A stretch of 64,000 nucleotides of DNA from the NCBI RefSeq assembly GCF_000934755.1, contig NZ_KN882176.1, forward strand, positions 119,804-183,803. Direction: 5' to 3'. Source of the DNA: Desulfonatronovibrio magnus (lineage in GTDB: Bacteria; Desulfobacterota; Desulfovibrionia; Desulfovibrionales; Desulfonatronovibrionaceae). Below are positions 15,756 through 25,400 of the stretch, one piece after another; position 1 is the first letter of the stretch, and each line of letters starts with the position of its first letter. Made by a program: the position numbers and the translations under genes. Under the pieces are notes generated by a model. That model did not search any database and was not told where the DNA came from. It saw nothing but the letters and a program-made list of their open reading frames with translations.

Positions 15756-17627
15756 ATGAGCCGTTACCATACCCCATGCAAAGCGCTAAACAGATACTAC
15801 TGGAACACTGACTTGAAAATAGGAATACAGAAAAAATATACAGGCAGCTTCATGTTTTTGACTTTGGGGTTACTGGTGTTGGCTGCAGGGCTGATTTTCC
15901 TGACCTGGCAGAGTCTCAGGCAGCAGCAGGAACATGTGCGTGATCAGATGGAGGTTACTGGCAGAGCCATAATCAGAAGCGTGGAAGCAAATCTTCATAG
16001 AGGTGTTTTTCGGAGCATGGCGCACAGAAGGTGGGATACGGAAGCTGATCCATCCCAATTGACCAGGGAGGTTCTTGAAGAACTGGTAGAAGAAGGAGAC
16101 GTAGTTTTCTTAGACATTTCAGGTCCTGCGGGTCGCATGTTCATTGCCCGGGATGAAGCATCTCCTGATGAGTTTGCCTTGAGTGATGAAATGACTGCTG
16201 CTGCATCCACCGGTCTATGGAGCTCTCAGGATGTTTTTATGGGGCGGGATGTTTTTATCATGGGCATACCCGGTACAAGGCCGGAAATATTGCACAGAGG
16301 CCGCCATATGATGAGCAGTAGCGATGATTCAGGGGCAGGCACTGTAATCTTTATTGCTTTGGATATGGCCAGGCATAATGAAGTTTATGCAGGATTCAAG
16401 CGCGGTCTTATTATTCAAAGCGTTGTTACGCTTTTTGCTGTATTTTTGATCTGGGTGCTGCTCATTGCCTATTTGAAGAAAAGAGGGCAGCGCCAGCAAT
16501 ATGATGAGCTAAAGACCTTTCATTCCAGACTGTTGGATAATATGCCTGACGGTCTGCTCAGTGTTTCAGGTGATGGCATAGTACAGGCAGCCAATCCTGC
16601 TGCAAGAGATTTACTTTGTGTTCAGGGCGAACTGGTGGGCAGTCACATTGATATGGATCTGCTTCCTGAGAAAAGCCAGACATTGAGCCCTGGCTGGAGC
16701 CAGGTGGATCTCAAAGGCAAGGCTCTGGAGATCTTGTCTGTTCCCATCAGTGATGATGATAATTCCTTAATGCTTGTGAGAGACAGGACCAGAATCAGAG
16801 AGCTTGAAAAGGATCTTGAGCATGCCCGGGACCTGGCTACTCTTGGCAGGTTTGCAGCCGGTCTGGCCCATGAAATCAGAAACCCCTTAAGTTCCCTGCG
16901 CGGCTTTGCCCAGTATTTTCAACAAAAATTTGCACAGAACGAACCAGCTCAGTCATACGCCCGGACCATGGTCAGGGAATCGGATAGACTTAACAGAGTG
17001 GTTACTGACCTGCTTTATCTTGCCCGGCCAAGGTCTTTAGAATTACGTGATATTAGTCTGGAAGAAATGATGCTTGAGATTGAAAGGCTTTTACAGCTGG
17101 ATCTGAAAGAACATGGGTGTGAGCTCCACCTGCAACTGGATCAGGATAAGGTCCTGGCAGATGGGGATCTCTTGAAACAGGCTCTGATCAACCTTGTGCT
17201 GAACAGTCTGGATGCTATTGACGGTAAATCCGGGCAGATAACTATCAGTTCCGAGTTAACACAAAACCATGAGTTCAGTAATAAAGAAAATTTGCAATGG
17301 GGGCAGACAGAATTTGACCAGGACGCACTGCTGCATAAGTCTGAAGATACAAAACAGGATAGTCCTTTAAATGTCGTTTCTCAAAGCGCAATGAAAGGCT
17401 TACAGGGCAGGGCAGGGGGTGTGGTGAAAATTACGGTTCAGGATAATGGATGTGGAATGGATGAAAATACTAAGGCCAGAGCCTTAGAGCCCTTTTTTTC
17501 CAGCAAGGGTAAAGGAACAGGTTTGGGCTTGGCCATTGTGCATAGAATTGTCAGAGATCATAAAGGAAGCATAACAATTGATTCAGAACCGGGGAAGGGT
17601 ACACGGGTTAGTTTGTTTTTGGGTTGA
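15756..17627 (+). CDS. HydH/ZraS-type sensor histidine kinase
   Basis: The 623-residue kinase has a membrane helix at about residues 32-50, a periplasmic sensor of about 170 residues, a second helix at about 220-242, and a PAS domain (about 255-345). The phosphoacceptor region AAGLAHEIRNPLSSLRGF places His at about residue 372. An ATPase domain follows with N box INLVLNSLDAI, DNGCGM and GKGTGLGLAIV. A non-conserved insertion of about 55 residues lies between the N box and the DNGCGM box. The start is uncertain; TTG at 15813 is an alternative. Kinases of this type are normally adjacent to an NtrC-type regulator. None is here, but one lies at 39642, across the defence island. Confidence 0.88.
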   Translation: MSRYHTPCKALNRYYWNTDLKIGIQKKYTGSFMFLTLGLLVLAAGLIFLTWQSLRQQQEHVRDQMEVTGRAIIRSVEANLHRGVFRSMAHRRWDTEADPSQLTREVLEELVEEGDVVFLDISGPAGRMFIARDEASPDEFALSDEMTAAASTGLWSSQDVFMGRDVFIMGIPGTRPEILHRGRHMMSSSDDSGAGTVIFIALDMARHNEVYAGFKRGLIIQSVVTLFAVFLIWVLLIAYLKKRGQRQQYDELKTFHSRLLDNMPDGLLSVSGDGIVQAANPAARDLLCVQGELVGSHIDMDLLPEKSQTLSPGWSQVDLKGKALEILSVPISDDDNSLMLVRDRTRIRELEKDLEHARDLATLGRFAAGLAHEIRNPLSSLRGFAQYFQQKFAQNEPAQSYARTMVRESDRLNRVVTDLLYLARPRSLELRDISLEEMMLEIERLLQLDLKEHGCELHLQLDQDKVLADGDLLKQALINLVLNSLDAIDGKSGQITISSELTQNHEFSNKENLQWGQTEFDQDALLHKSEDTKQDSPLNVVSQSAMKGLQGRAGGVVKITVQDNGCGMDENTKARALEPFFSSKGKGTGLGLAIVHRIVRDHKGSITIDSEPGKGTRVSLFLG

Positions 17628-17636
17628 TCACAATTT

Positions 17637-17664
17637 CGGTCCCGGTCCGCTCGGGTGAGGAGTT
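17637..17664. repeat. Inverted partial copy of the palindromic repeat unit
   Basis: TTCGGTCCCGGTCCGCTCGGGTGAGGAG is the reverse-orientation core of the unit found throughout the window. It follows the kinase stop by about 10 bases and supplies the GTG start of the next gene, marking the left border of the defence island. Confidence 0.75.
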
Positions 17665-17888
17665 TACAAATCCAGATCACTTATCATGCTCGGAAGCGTA
17701 TGGCTGAACGCAGGAACAGCGAGGAATTACTTAAAGACATTATTGAAACAGGACAGACCCGTTATAAAGATGAGACACGCCTGTGGATTTTCAAGCACAT
17801 TGAAGGGCGTGATGACAACCTTATTTGTGCAGCTGTAGTTCTTGAAAAGAAACTTGTGATCAAAACAATTATGCACCATTTTCAGTGA
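17655..17888 (+). CDS. DUF4258-type small protein, putative toxin
   Basis: The 77-residue protein has the DUF4258 pattern: ITYHARKRMAERRNSEELL with the conserved His and Arg, then RYKDETRLWIFKHIEG, and the C-terminal strand LVIKTIMHHF. DUF4258 proteins are usually encoded beside DUF2283 proteins in toxin-antitoxin-like pairs and resemble RelE/BrnT folds. The GTG start at 17655 lies inside a dispersed repeat unit, so the N-terminus may have been replaced; an internal ATG at 17700 is possible but would cut the domain. The DUF2283 gene follows 10 bases later. Confidence 0.7.
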   Translation: MRSLQIQITYHARKRMAERRNSEELLKDIIETGQTRYKDETRLWIFKHIEGRDDNLICAAVVLEKKLVIKTIMHHFQ

Positions 17889-17898
17889 AAGTAAACCG

Positions 17899-18141
17899 AT
17901 GAAGGTAATTTATGAAGAACGCGATGACATTCTGGTTATTCGGCTATCAAACAAGACTATTGTAAAAGAATCTTCTCAGGACTGGGATACCCATATCAGT
18001 TACGCAGAAGACTGCTCTATTGTTGAAGTGGTAGTCCTTGATGCTTCCAAAAAAGGTGCATGGCCTTTCGAACTTAATAACGCTGCAAAGCAGTCCACTT
18101 GTCAACTCTATTTCCAAGGCCATATGATATCCTTAAAATAA
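17899..18141 (+). CDS. DUF2283-type protein, putative antitoxin
   Basis: The first 55 residues match DUF2283: MKVIYEERDDILVIRLSNKT, a central acidic loop, then IVEVVVLDASKKGAWPFEL. These proteins are the usual partners of DUF4258 toxins. The last 20 residues (NNAAKQSTCQLYFQGHMISL) do not look like the family and may come from a frameshift or a repeat junction, so the C-terminus could be damaged. Confidence 0.65.
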   Translation: MKVIYEERDDILVIRLSNKTIVKESSQDWDTHISYAEDCSIVEVVVLDASKKGAWPFELNNAAKQSTCQLYFQGHMISLK

Positions 18142-18845
18142 GCGAGGACGCCGGTCTGGTCCATATGGTGAGCAATACGGCAGCCGGTCATAATTTTATC
18201 TGCAACTGCTGCAGTTGCTGCTGCGGGGTTTTAAGAGGGGTGAACCAGTTCGGCGGCGGAGCCAAAGCCGTGAATTCAAATTATTATATAGTGTTTATAC
18301 TCATCAACTGTGATTTCACAGTCGTTTAGAATTTTGCCAGAGCGAGGGGGCGGGCCACAGCAAGTGCCTGGTATCAAATACTTAATTGTCAATTTTGCCC
18401 TTTGAAAGAGTCCTGTATCGCTTTTTTTGGAGCCAAAAAGAGTTTTTTTTCAGCCCCAGTGTACTGAAAGAAGGTACTCGGGGCAGGTGCGAAATAACAC
18501 CCCAGTGAACCCCCCTGCGGGTGCTAATGGCTGAGCAATTTCACACGGCAGGGAAACTGGCAGATAAGGCTTCCGCCGCAGGGCGGGGCTGGATTAGTGG
18601 GGATTGGCGGACAGAGAAGAAGAGTTAGGTCCGCTAATTTGCGCTAATCTGCGCGAATAAGAATGAAGAGGGATTAAATATCTGCTTTGCTGATCGCAAA
18701 GACAGATAACTTCACCGCAAGGCGGGGTTGAATTTACATTGTGCTGTGTCGTTGGCGGACCTCTTATAATGGGATCTTGATTTTGCTTGCATAAGATCTA
18801 TTCTCATATTATTTAAAAGGCATATTTTCTTTTTTTTCTCTAAAA
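18142..18845. other. Repeat-bearing region left of the RloAB pair
   Basis: About 700 bases with no convincing gene. It includes a direct repeat (18498-18587) that recurs on the far side of the RloAB genes, GC-rich fragments with CCGCAAGGCGGGG (about 18713-18727), and an AT-rich run ending in a long T-tract just before 18846 that probably holds the promoter of the ATPase gene. Confidence 0.5.
18498..18587 (+). repeat. Left direct repeat flanking the RloAB pair
   Basis: The phrase starting ACCCCAGTGAA and passing through CCTGCGGGTGCTAATGGCTG, GAGCAATTTCAC, GGCAGGGAAACTGGCAGATA and AGGCTTCCGCCGCA recurs with few changes at 21177-21262 in the same orientation. It starts with the CCCAGTGAA motif of the second hairpin family. 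Confidence 0.8.
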
Positions 18846-18866
18846 ATGCATTTAAAAGGCAAAAAT

Positions 18867-20219
18867 ATGCTTATTGAATTTACTGTGGAAAATTTTCTTT
18901 CCTTCAAAGATTCCAGCACACTGAATATGGTTGCTGGAGCACTCAGGGAGCACCCCGCTCACACCTTCAGTTACCGGCCAACACGGGCATCCAGGTACAG
19001 GCCTGTCAGCCTGCTCAAGTCAGCCGCAATTTATGGAGCCAACGCCGGCGGAAAATCCAACCTGATTAAAGCCATTGACCATATGCGGCGCATGGTCATG
19101 CACTCATCCAAGGAAAGTCAGGCAGGCGAACCTTTTCCTCACTTCCCTTTTCTTTTGAATCCCAGGACCTCAGCAGAACCTAGTACAGTGGAGGTCGTGT
19201 TTGTCCAGGACAATATCAGGTACAGATACGGATTTTCAGCTGACAGTGAGGGGGTTGACCTTGAATGGCTGTTTTCCGCACCCAGGGGGCGCGAAGCCAA
19301 ACTGTTCATCCGCAGGAAGGACAAATTTGAATTTGGCAAAGGGATGACCAGGGTTTCCGGTCTGGAAGAGAAAACACGTGAGAACGCCTTGTTTATTTCA
19401 GTGGCTGCTCAGTTCAATCAGCCCGAGGCCAGAAAAATACTGCAGTGGTTTTCCAGCCTGCAAGTGGTTACTGATGATACCCAAAATATCTTTCGCCGTT
19501 CAATGGCCATCCTGGATCATGCCTTGGAACGAAAAAGGCTTGTGGAATTCATCAGGCTGGCTGATCACTCAATTTCTGAATTAGAGATTGATGAGGCCGA
19601 CTATCCGCTTTCAGACCTGTCCGAGGGAATCAGTGAAGCTGTTTCAAAGGATTTGGAGAAAATCGGCAAAAAGGGGGATATGATCAGACTTAAAAAACCA
19701 GTTTCTCATCATTACAGTTATAGCGATGAAGGGGCGAGAGTTGGCCTGGAAAAATTTGAGCTGGCTATGGAGTCCAAAGGAACCAAAAGAATTTTTGATC
19801 TTGCCGGGTTGATCTTTTTCGCCGTTGATAATGGAAGTGCCCTGATCATAGATGAACTGGAATGCAGTCTCCATCCCAGATTGACAAGATTGATCATCAA
19901 GTTGTTTCATTCAGAACAGACCAACCCCAGAAATGCCCAGTTGATTTTCGCCACCCATGACCAGACTCTTTTCAGTCGCAAATTTTTTCGCAGAGATCAG
20001 CTCTGGATGGTCAGTAAAAACGAGTTGGAAAGCTCTGAGCTTTATTCTTTGTCTGATTTCCGGGTCAGGCCGGATTCTTCCTATGACAAGGATTATATGC
20101 TGGGTAAGTATGGGGCTGTACCGGTGCTGAACGAGCCTGTGACCGCTTTCGGCGCAAGGGATAAGGATACTGAAAAAGGCAAGGCTCAGGAAAAGGACCG
20201 GGTAAATGGCCAAGGGTGA
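18867..20219 (+). CDS. RloA/AbiLi-type AAA ATPase
   Basis: I choose the ATG at 18867 (MLIEFTVENFLSF), the conserved start of this family, over the ATG seven codons upstream. The 450-residue SMC/ABC-like ATPase has Walker A in IYGANAGGKSNLIKAI, Walker B in ALIIDELECSLHP and the switch histidine in IFATHDQTLFS. It pairs with a RloB-type TOPRIM protein encoded with a 14-base overlap, the arrangement of the AbiL abortive-infection system (AbiLi/AbiLii). Related ATPase-TOPRIM pairs (PARIS, Gabija, OLD) sense phage components and release a nuclease. The specific trigger here is not known. Confidence 0.85.
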   Translation: MLIEFTVENFLSFKDSSTLNMVAGALREHPAHTFSYRPTRASRYRPVSLLKSAAIYGANAGGKSNLIKAIDHMRRMVMHSSKESQAGEPFPHFPFLLNPRTSAEPSTVEVVFVQDNIRYRYGFSADSEGVDLEWLFSAPRGREAKLFIRRKDKFEFGKGMTRVSGLEEKTRENALFISVAAQFNQPEARKILQWFSSLQVVTDDTQNIFRRSMAILDHALERKRLVEFIRLADHSISELEIDEADYPLSDLSEGISEAVSKDLEKIGKKGDMIRLKKPVSHHYSYSDEGARVGLEKFELAMESKGTKRIFDLAGLIFFAVDNGSALIIDELECSLHPRLTRLIIKLFHSEQTNPRNAQLIFATHDQTLFSRKFFRRDQLWMVSKNELESSELYSLSDFRVRPDSSYDKDYMLGKYGAVPVLNEPVTAFGARDKDTEKGKAQEKDRVNGQG

Positions 20220-20841
20220 CAAATTAAGAAAAGAAGCCTGGCTGAAAAAGAGGAACTCTTTAAAGAGAAAAACAGCTTTCAGAGGCAAGCCTTTCAGAAG
20301 AATCCTTATAGTTTGTGAGGGAGAGAAGACAGAGCCCAATTATTTTCAACGATTCAGGGTGACCTCAGCTGTCATTGAAATTGTGGGCAAAGGATACAAC
20401 ACCCTGTCTCTGGTCAAGGAGGCTGTCAGATTGAAAGAGCTGGCTCGGGCAAATGATGAGCCCTATGATCAGGTCTGGTGTGTTTTTGACAGGGATTCTT
20501 TTCCAAACCACAATGTGGACAATGCCTGGCATTTAGCCCGGAAAATGAAGCTCAAGACCGCATTGTCCAATGAAGCTTTTGAACTTTGGTTTCTTTTGCA
20601 TTTCGACTATATCAACTCAGCCCATACCAGACAGGAATACCAGGATATGTTGTCTGACAGGCTCGGACACAAATATGAAAAAAATGATGCAAGGATATAC
20701 GAAAAGTTACTTCAAAGGCAAAAACAGGCCATAGAAAATGCTGGGAAGCTTATGAGCCAGTATACTCATAGGCAGCCTTCCCAGGACAACCCCTGCACAG
20801 AGGTCCATGAACTGGTGATGGAACTAAACAGGCAGAAATGA
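20206..20841 (+). CDS. RloB/AbiLii-type TOPRIM-like effector
   Basis: The 211-residue protein starts with a basic tail (KLRKEAWLKKRNSLKRKT), then a RloB domain. The TOPRIM acidic residues are visible: Glu in ILIVCEGEKTEPNYF and Asp in VWCVFDRDSF, followed by ALSNEAFELWFLLHF, the family signature. RloB-like proteins are thought to be metal-dependent nucleases (tRNA cleavage is known for some ATPase-TOPRIM relatives). Its ATG overlaps the end of the ATPase gene, so the two are coupled. Confidence 0.85.
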   Translation: MAKGDKLRKEAWLKKRNSLKRKTAFRGKPFRRILIVCEGEKTEPNYFQRFRVTSAVIEIVGKGYNTLSLVKEAVRLKELARANDEPYDQVWCVFDRDSFPNHNVDNAWHLARKMKLKTALSNEAFELWFLLHFDYINSAHTRQEYQDMLSDRLGHKYEKNDARIYEKLLQRQKQAIENAGKLMSQYTHRQPSQDNPCTEVHELVMELNRQK

Positions 20842-21176
20842 ACCGGATGGTCGATCATCACACAAATGAACCGCAAACCCCTTCACCTACTTTTTTAAAG
20901 GACGTGCTGCGCTGCCCACCTGAGCAAAGCACGAGAAAGAAAGAAAAGAATATTGCCCACGAAACACTCAAAAAAACACCCCAGTGAAACCCAGTGAAAT
21001 TCGCTACGCTGAGACTTCGTCTATTTCACAAGGCGGGCACCCCACAGGGGACCCCGGTTTCACGGGGCAGGCGAAAGAAGAAATAAGAAAGAAAAAGAAG
21101 AAGAGATTTGTCCACGAAACACTCGAAATATCACGAAAAGAAGAAAGAAGAAAAGGATACATTATCTGCCATGTAA

Positions 21177-21262
21177 AACCCCAGTGAAATCCCTGCGGGT
21201 GCTCATGGCTGAGCAATTTCACAGGGCAGGGAAACTGGCAGATAAGGCTTCGCCGCAAAGCG
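21177..21262 (+). repeat. Right direct repeat flanking the RloAB pair
   Basis: Same orientation and nearly the same sequence as 18498-18587: ACCCCAGTGAAATC, CCTGCGGGTGCTCATGGCTG, GAGCAATTTCAC, GGCAGGGAAACTGGCAGATA, AGGCTTCGCCGCA. The two copies bracket the RloAB genes, which suggests a recombination-mobile module. Confidence 0.8.
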
Positions 21263-21522
21263 GGGGAAGAATTTATTTTGCATGTTCAGCGTGTTTAGTG
21301 TTCAGAGTTCTCGTACCAGCAGGGTGGCCCCCACAATATCCGTATCAACTATGCCGCTTTTCCTGAAGGCATAGAGCTTTGAAGTGGTCCTCTGGGGCAG
21401 GCACTTTTTCCACATCTAAGCCTGTAGCGAATGAAAGAACAAGAGGTTGATAAATTGCTTTCGCTGGACCAAGGCTGGTGCTGAGGATATTGAAATTGTT
21501 AACTACCACTATGAGGTGACTC

Positions 21523-21620
21523 ATGCGTAATATACATCCTGTAACGCCTGGCGAGTTATTGAAAAAGGATTACTCGTCGTTCAGTCCCGGCCCGCCCGGC
21601 TCAAAAGTTCCAAGTAATTG
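21523..21620 (+). pseudogene. HigA antitoxin fragment truncated by a repeat unit
   Basis: The ATG at 21523 begins MRNIHPVTPGELLKKDY, the typical start of XRE-type HigA antitoxins. After about 19 codons it runs into TTCAGTCCCGGCCCGCCCGGCT, an inverted core of the palindromic repeat unit (about 21582-21604), which removes the helix-turn-helix. A full HigA of this type exists at 63354-63665. Confidence 0.55.
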
Positions 21621-21891
21621 GCATTCATCTCTATACACCCCTATATCCTTTTAAAACAACCTTAATGGTTGTTGACACGCCCTGATTAATAAGCTAATTT
21701 TAAAATTTTTGCTAAGCTAACCGTTCCAAGCTCAGTATACAAATGAATCACTGTTTCCACACCCTTACAATATCAATTTCATAATGGAACTGTCCTTTGC
21801 AGAATCATGCTTATGGCAATATTATAATGCTTCTACCTAACCAGCCTTGACCTTATTTTCAGAAAGGGCACGCGGGTCTGATGCTTGCCTG

Positions 21892-22365
21892 ATGAAAAAA
21901 ACGCAGTACTCTCAATGTCCACTGCTTGCTCAATGGGGAGATTATGAAAAGACGCGGTTTTATCAGCATTCTCAGCACTATTTTGGGGTCACTGGTATTT
22001 GGAGGGAAAATTCCGAAGGTAAAAAATCCAGGGTTGTTCCCAAGCCTGTGTCCCTGTTCAAATGCCATGTGGCAGGATTTCAGTACTATCAGGGGCTGAT
22101 GTTTTTTTCGCACCTCAACCTTGGTGTGCAATTGAGGTTGCTGCGAGAGCCTAATAACCATCACGACAGCAAAGCCATTGCCGTATTCACCTCAAACGGC
22201 CATAAACTTGGCTATATATCCAAAACTCACAACCCGCTTCCTGCAAATCTCATGGATAATGGACACATACTCACAGCCAGCCTGAGGTCAGCTTCATCAG
22301 ATATGGGGGATTATAGCTGCTTGGATATGGGAGTTTTTGTGAGTGGTGGTAGGCAGGGGGTGTGA
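21892..22365 (+). CDS. HIRAN-domain protein
   Basis: The C-terminal about 100 residues form a HIRAN domain: SLFKCHVAGFQYYQG, LRLLREPNNHHDSKAIAVF, and the HKLGYISKTHNPLPANLMDNG segment. HIRAN domains bind 3' ends of single-stranded DNA or damaged DNA at stalled forks (as in HLTF/Rad5), and bacterial copies often accompany defence or repair genes. The start is uncertain: ATG 21892 gives 157 residues, TTG 21847 gives 172, and neither has a good ribosome site. It lies about 120 bases before the large helicase gene and could belong to that system, but coupling is not shown. Confidence 0.75.
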   Translation: MKKTQYSQCPLLAQWGDYEKTRFYQHSQHYFGVTGIWRENSEGKKSRVVPKPVSLFKCHVAGFQYYQGLMFFSHLNLGVQLRLLREPNNHHDSKAIAVFTSNGHKLGYISKTHNPLPANLMDNGHILTASLRSASSDMGDYSCLDMGVFVSGGRQGV

Positions 22366-22409
22366 TTTTTCGGGGGTTATGGTTTAATTTTGTAGTCAGG
22401 ATAATGTAA

Positions 22410-22432
22410 TTGCGAAACAGCTTGTTTCGCAA
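22410..22432. promoter_or_regulatory. Perfect 10-bp hairpin upstream of the helicase operon
   Basis: TTGCGAAACA (22410-22419) and TGTTTCGCAA (22423-22432) pair perfectly around a GCT loop; a related GCGAAGC / GCTT half site follows. It ends about 50 bases before the helicase start and has no T-run, so an operator or an mRNA leader structure is more likely than a terminator. Confidence 0.55.
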
Positions 22433-22483
22433 TGCGAAGCAGCTTGCTTTTGAAAAAGTTGATAATCATTAAACACATTGAGA

Positions 22484-25400
22484 ATGCTAAATATCGAACA
22501 ATCCAATCAGCCTGCTGAAGATCTTTCCAGAGTTGTTCAAAGGCACTTAGAGTCAGCAAGGTATCCCCTTACTTCACGTCAGCTTACAAGAAGGATCCGT
22601 TCAGAGTATAGTTGTCCTGAGTATAGAGTTATTCGCGAGTTGAGAAATCTCCTAAAGTCCGGAGAAGTTCTGCAGCACAATGGAAAGTGGCTGGTCAATA
22701 CTGATGATAAGCCTAAAGACGGTCTGCTGTACGTTAAGGAATCAAAACCTGTAATACCCAGACCGAATGTTTCACTTGAAACTGCTGAATTAATCTGGGG
22801 TTTTGACCCGACTGTAGAAAATAGGTTATCTGAAGAGCAAGATAGAATTCCAAGAAACTGGACTTATTTTCGTAAGCTGCTTTCATATTACCGTGAATGC
22901 GTCCGGAATGAAGAAGGCAGCAAGGCCATGGCGTTTTGCAACCAGCTTGGAAAAACTTTTTTGTTTCTTCATAAGACCAGCAACTGGATGCCTAAATCAG
23001 GTACGACCTGGCAGACATTCATTCCTCTTGGCCCACATCTGTCCGAATTTGTAAATTCATTGCCCAGGGAAGGTGATGATACATCTCTGGTGCTAGGTTA
23101 CCCTGTTTCAGCGTTTTACAAAGAAGAAACACTTGGACCATCTGTGTCCGGCCTGATGCCTGTATTTTTTTACTCAGTGGAATTTTCACTAAAAGACAAA
23201 GGTTTAGTTGTACACATATCAAAACCAGTACCGGAAGTTAATCTTAAATGGCTTGAATATGCCTTTTCCAAAAAAAATGATAGTCAAAACAACTTTTTTT
23301 CAGCATGCGGATTCATCAGATCAGGCAATGCAGAAAAAACAAATCCTGCGCTTGATAGACATGAATCATCTCCCAGTCTGGAGAATCTGGTCGCAACTTT
23401 AAACACTTTTCTGCCTCGTAAAATTATCGAACCTTTAAATACATTCCTGGTTCCATCTGAACCAATAAAAGAACCTTTCAAGAATGGCATATACAATAGA
23501 GCAGTTATCATGCTGGCCAAAAAAACCAGGTATAGCGCCAGACTGCTTCAAGAACTGAATGCAATTGCATCTGCTTCAGATAATGAGTTAGATAGAACAG
23601 CTTTAAGACATGTTTTTTTTGATGCTGCATTGCCAGATACTGAAAGCCAGGAGACTAACCAAGATCAGGCTGATGAAGAAATTGTTGCTGATGTTTTCAC
23701 CTTTAATCCTGCTCAGCGCCGGGCGGTTGCTTCTCTTCTCACTGATCAATTGACCGTTATTACTGGTCCACCGGGAACGGGTAAGAGCCAGGTTGTTGCA
23801 GGCTGTACTATAAATGCTTTATTTAATGACAAAAGTGTTCTTTTTTCCAGCAGAAACCATAAGGCCATTGATGCTGTGGTTCACCGTCTGACAGATTCTC
23901 AGGGAAATCCGTTAATAGTTCGAGCCAATTCCAAAGAAGACCCCAACCTACGCTTCACCTTTTCCAAAGCAATCAGAAATATGCTGGTAAGTCAGTCTAA
24001 TCCCTTAGTAAGGGAAGAAATGGACAAAGCAAAAATTTATTTGAAGAAACGACTTTCAGAAAGGGGAAAGTCAGCCTTAGAAGCTCGTCATATTGCGCAT
24101 TGTGCATCTCTGCTGGGGGAAATCGAAGAAAAAATGTCCTACCTGAAAACAGAAATGGATCAGGAATTGACTGTTTTTCTTGATAGTTATCCAGAGGATT
24201 TTCCCAATGATCTGGTACAGCAAATGAGCAAAAAGATTTCGTCTGCTTCTCCAACCAGTTCAATCCAGGATGAAGCCTGCAAGATTATTGGGGGTCGATT
24301 TGCAAAAATTAAATTTCTGTATGCATATTTTAAAATTCGCTTTGCCCTGAAAGCACTCCCAGGAATACCGAAGTTGCCTTTTTTACCTACCCAAAAAGCC
24401 AGATTCCTCCTTAATAAGGCAATGCCAGAACTTTCCAGGGCTTCAGAATATTCCGGAATGAAACAGGAAGCCCAGTCTATAGAAAAAGATATCAAAAACC
24501 TGCCTCCTTTAGAGAGAATTGTTCAAAGCTTAGCTGAAACCACAAAGCATCTTGAAGGTCGCTTAGAGGCCATGAAAACTCTGGATATTCAAAGCAGGCA
24601 GGGGCTTCCTGATGGTCTTGACAGTACAACTCTCGCTGGACTCCGGTCTGGCCTAAACTCATTATTTACAGGATTGCAGGACGGCAAGGTTGACAGAACA
24701 GTCCAAAAGACATTGCTACAGGAGGCTCCCGGAATACTAAAAGCATTTCCGGCATGGGCAGTAACCAGTTTGTCGATAGGTTCCAGAATACCCCTTCTGC
24801 CTGGCTTGTTTGATCTGGCCCTGATTGATGAAGCCAGCCAATCTGATATTCCCTCAGCTATTCCAGTCCTTTTCAGAGCCAAAAGAGCAGGTGTTATTGG
24901 CGATCCTCTTCAACTGACACATGTATCAAATCTCAGCCTTTCAAAGGATGCCATGCTCTGGAAAAAAATTGAGAATTCAGAGATTGAAGACTTTCGTTTC
25001 TCATACTCCCAGCACTCACTTTATGATCTTTGTGCCAGTGTGCGTGGAATTGATCCGATTTTGCTAAATATCACCTACCGCGGCTCTGAAGCTATAGCAC
25101 AGTATTCCAATCATCTATTTTACGGGGGCAACCTGCAGGTTGGTACTGATCCAGAGGGACTTAATCCGCCCAGTGGAGTGAAGCCCGGCATCCACTGGAC
25201 AGAACTTTCAGGTGATATTGCAAGTGCTGGTGGAAGTGGCTGCTATTGCACAGGGGAGATTGAGGGAGTCGTTAAAGTTGTCAGGAATATGCTTGAACAG
25301 AATAACTTTAAAGGAAGCATTGGAGTTGTGACACCGTTCAGGCAGCAGGCCAACAGAATTCAAGATGCACTTTTTGATGGTGGAGTAAATTACACAGCTT

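Larger units (their letters stand above)
20842..21846. other. One kilobase of repeats and gene remnants right of RloAB
   Basis: Around 20980-21070 CCCCAGTGAAA and CCCAGTGAAAT recur, with ATTTCACAAGGC closing a hairpin, in GC-rich repeat DNA. Purine-rich AAGAAAGAAAAAG tracts lie at 21070-21160. The right direct repeat is at 21177-21262. A HigA-like remnant and a palindromic-unit fragment lie at 21523-21620. No intact gene is present. Confidence 0.6.

Noticed and set aside
18099..18329. Cys-rich 76-codon frame after the DUF2283 gene
   Set aside because: Overlaps the DUF2283 gene in another phase and lies in low-quality repeat DNA; no support.
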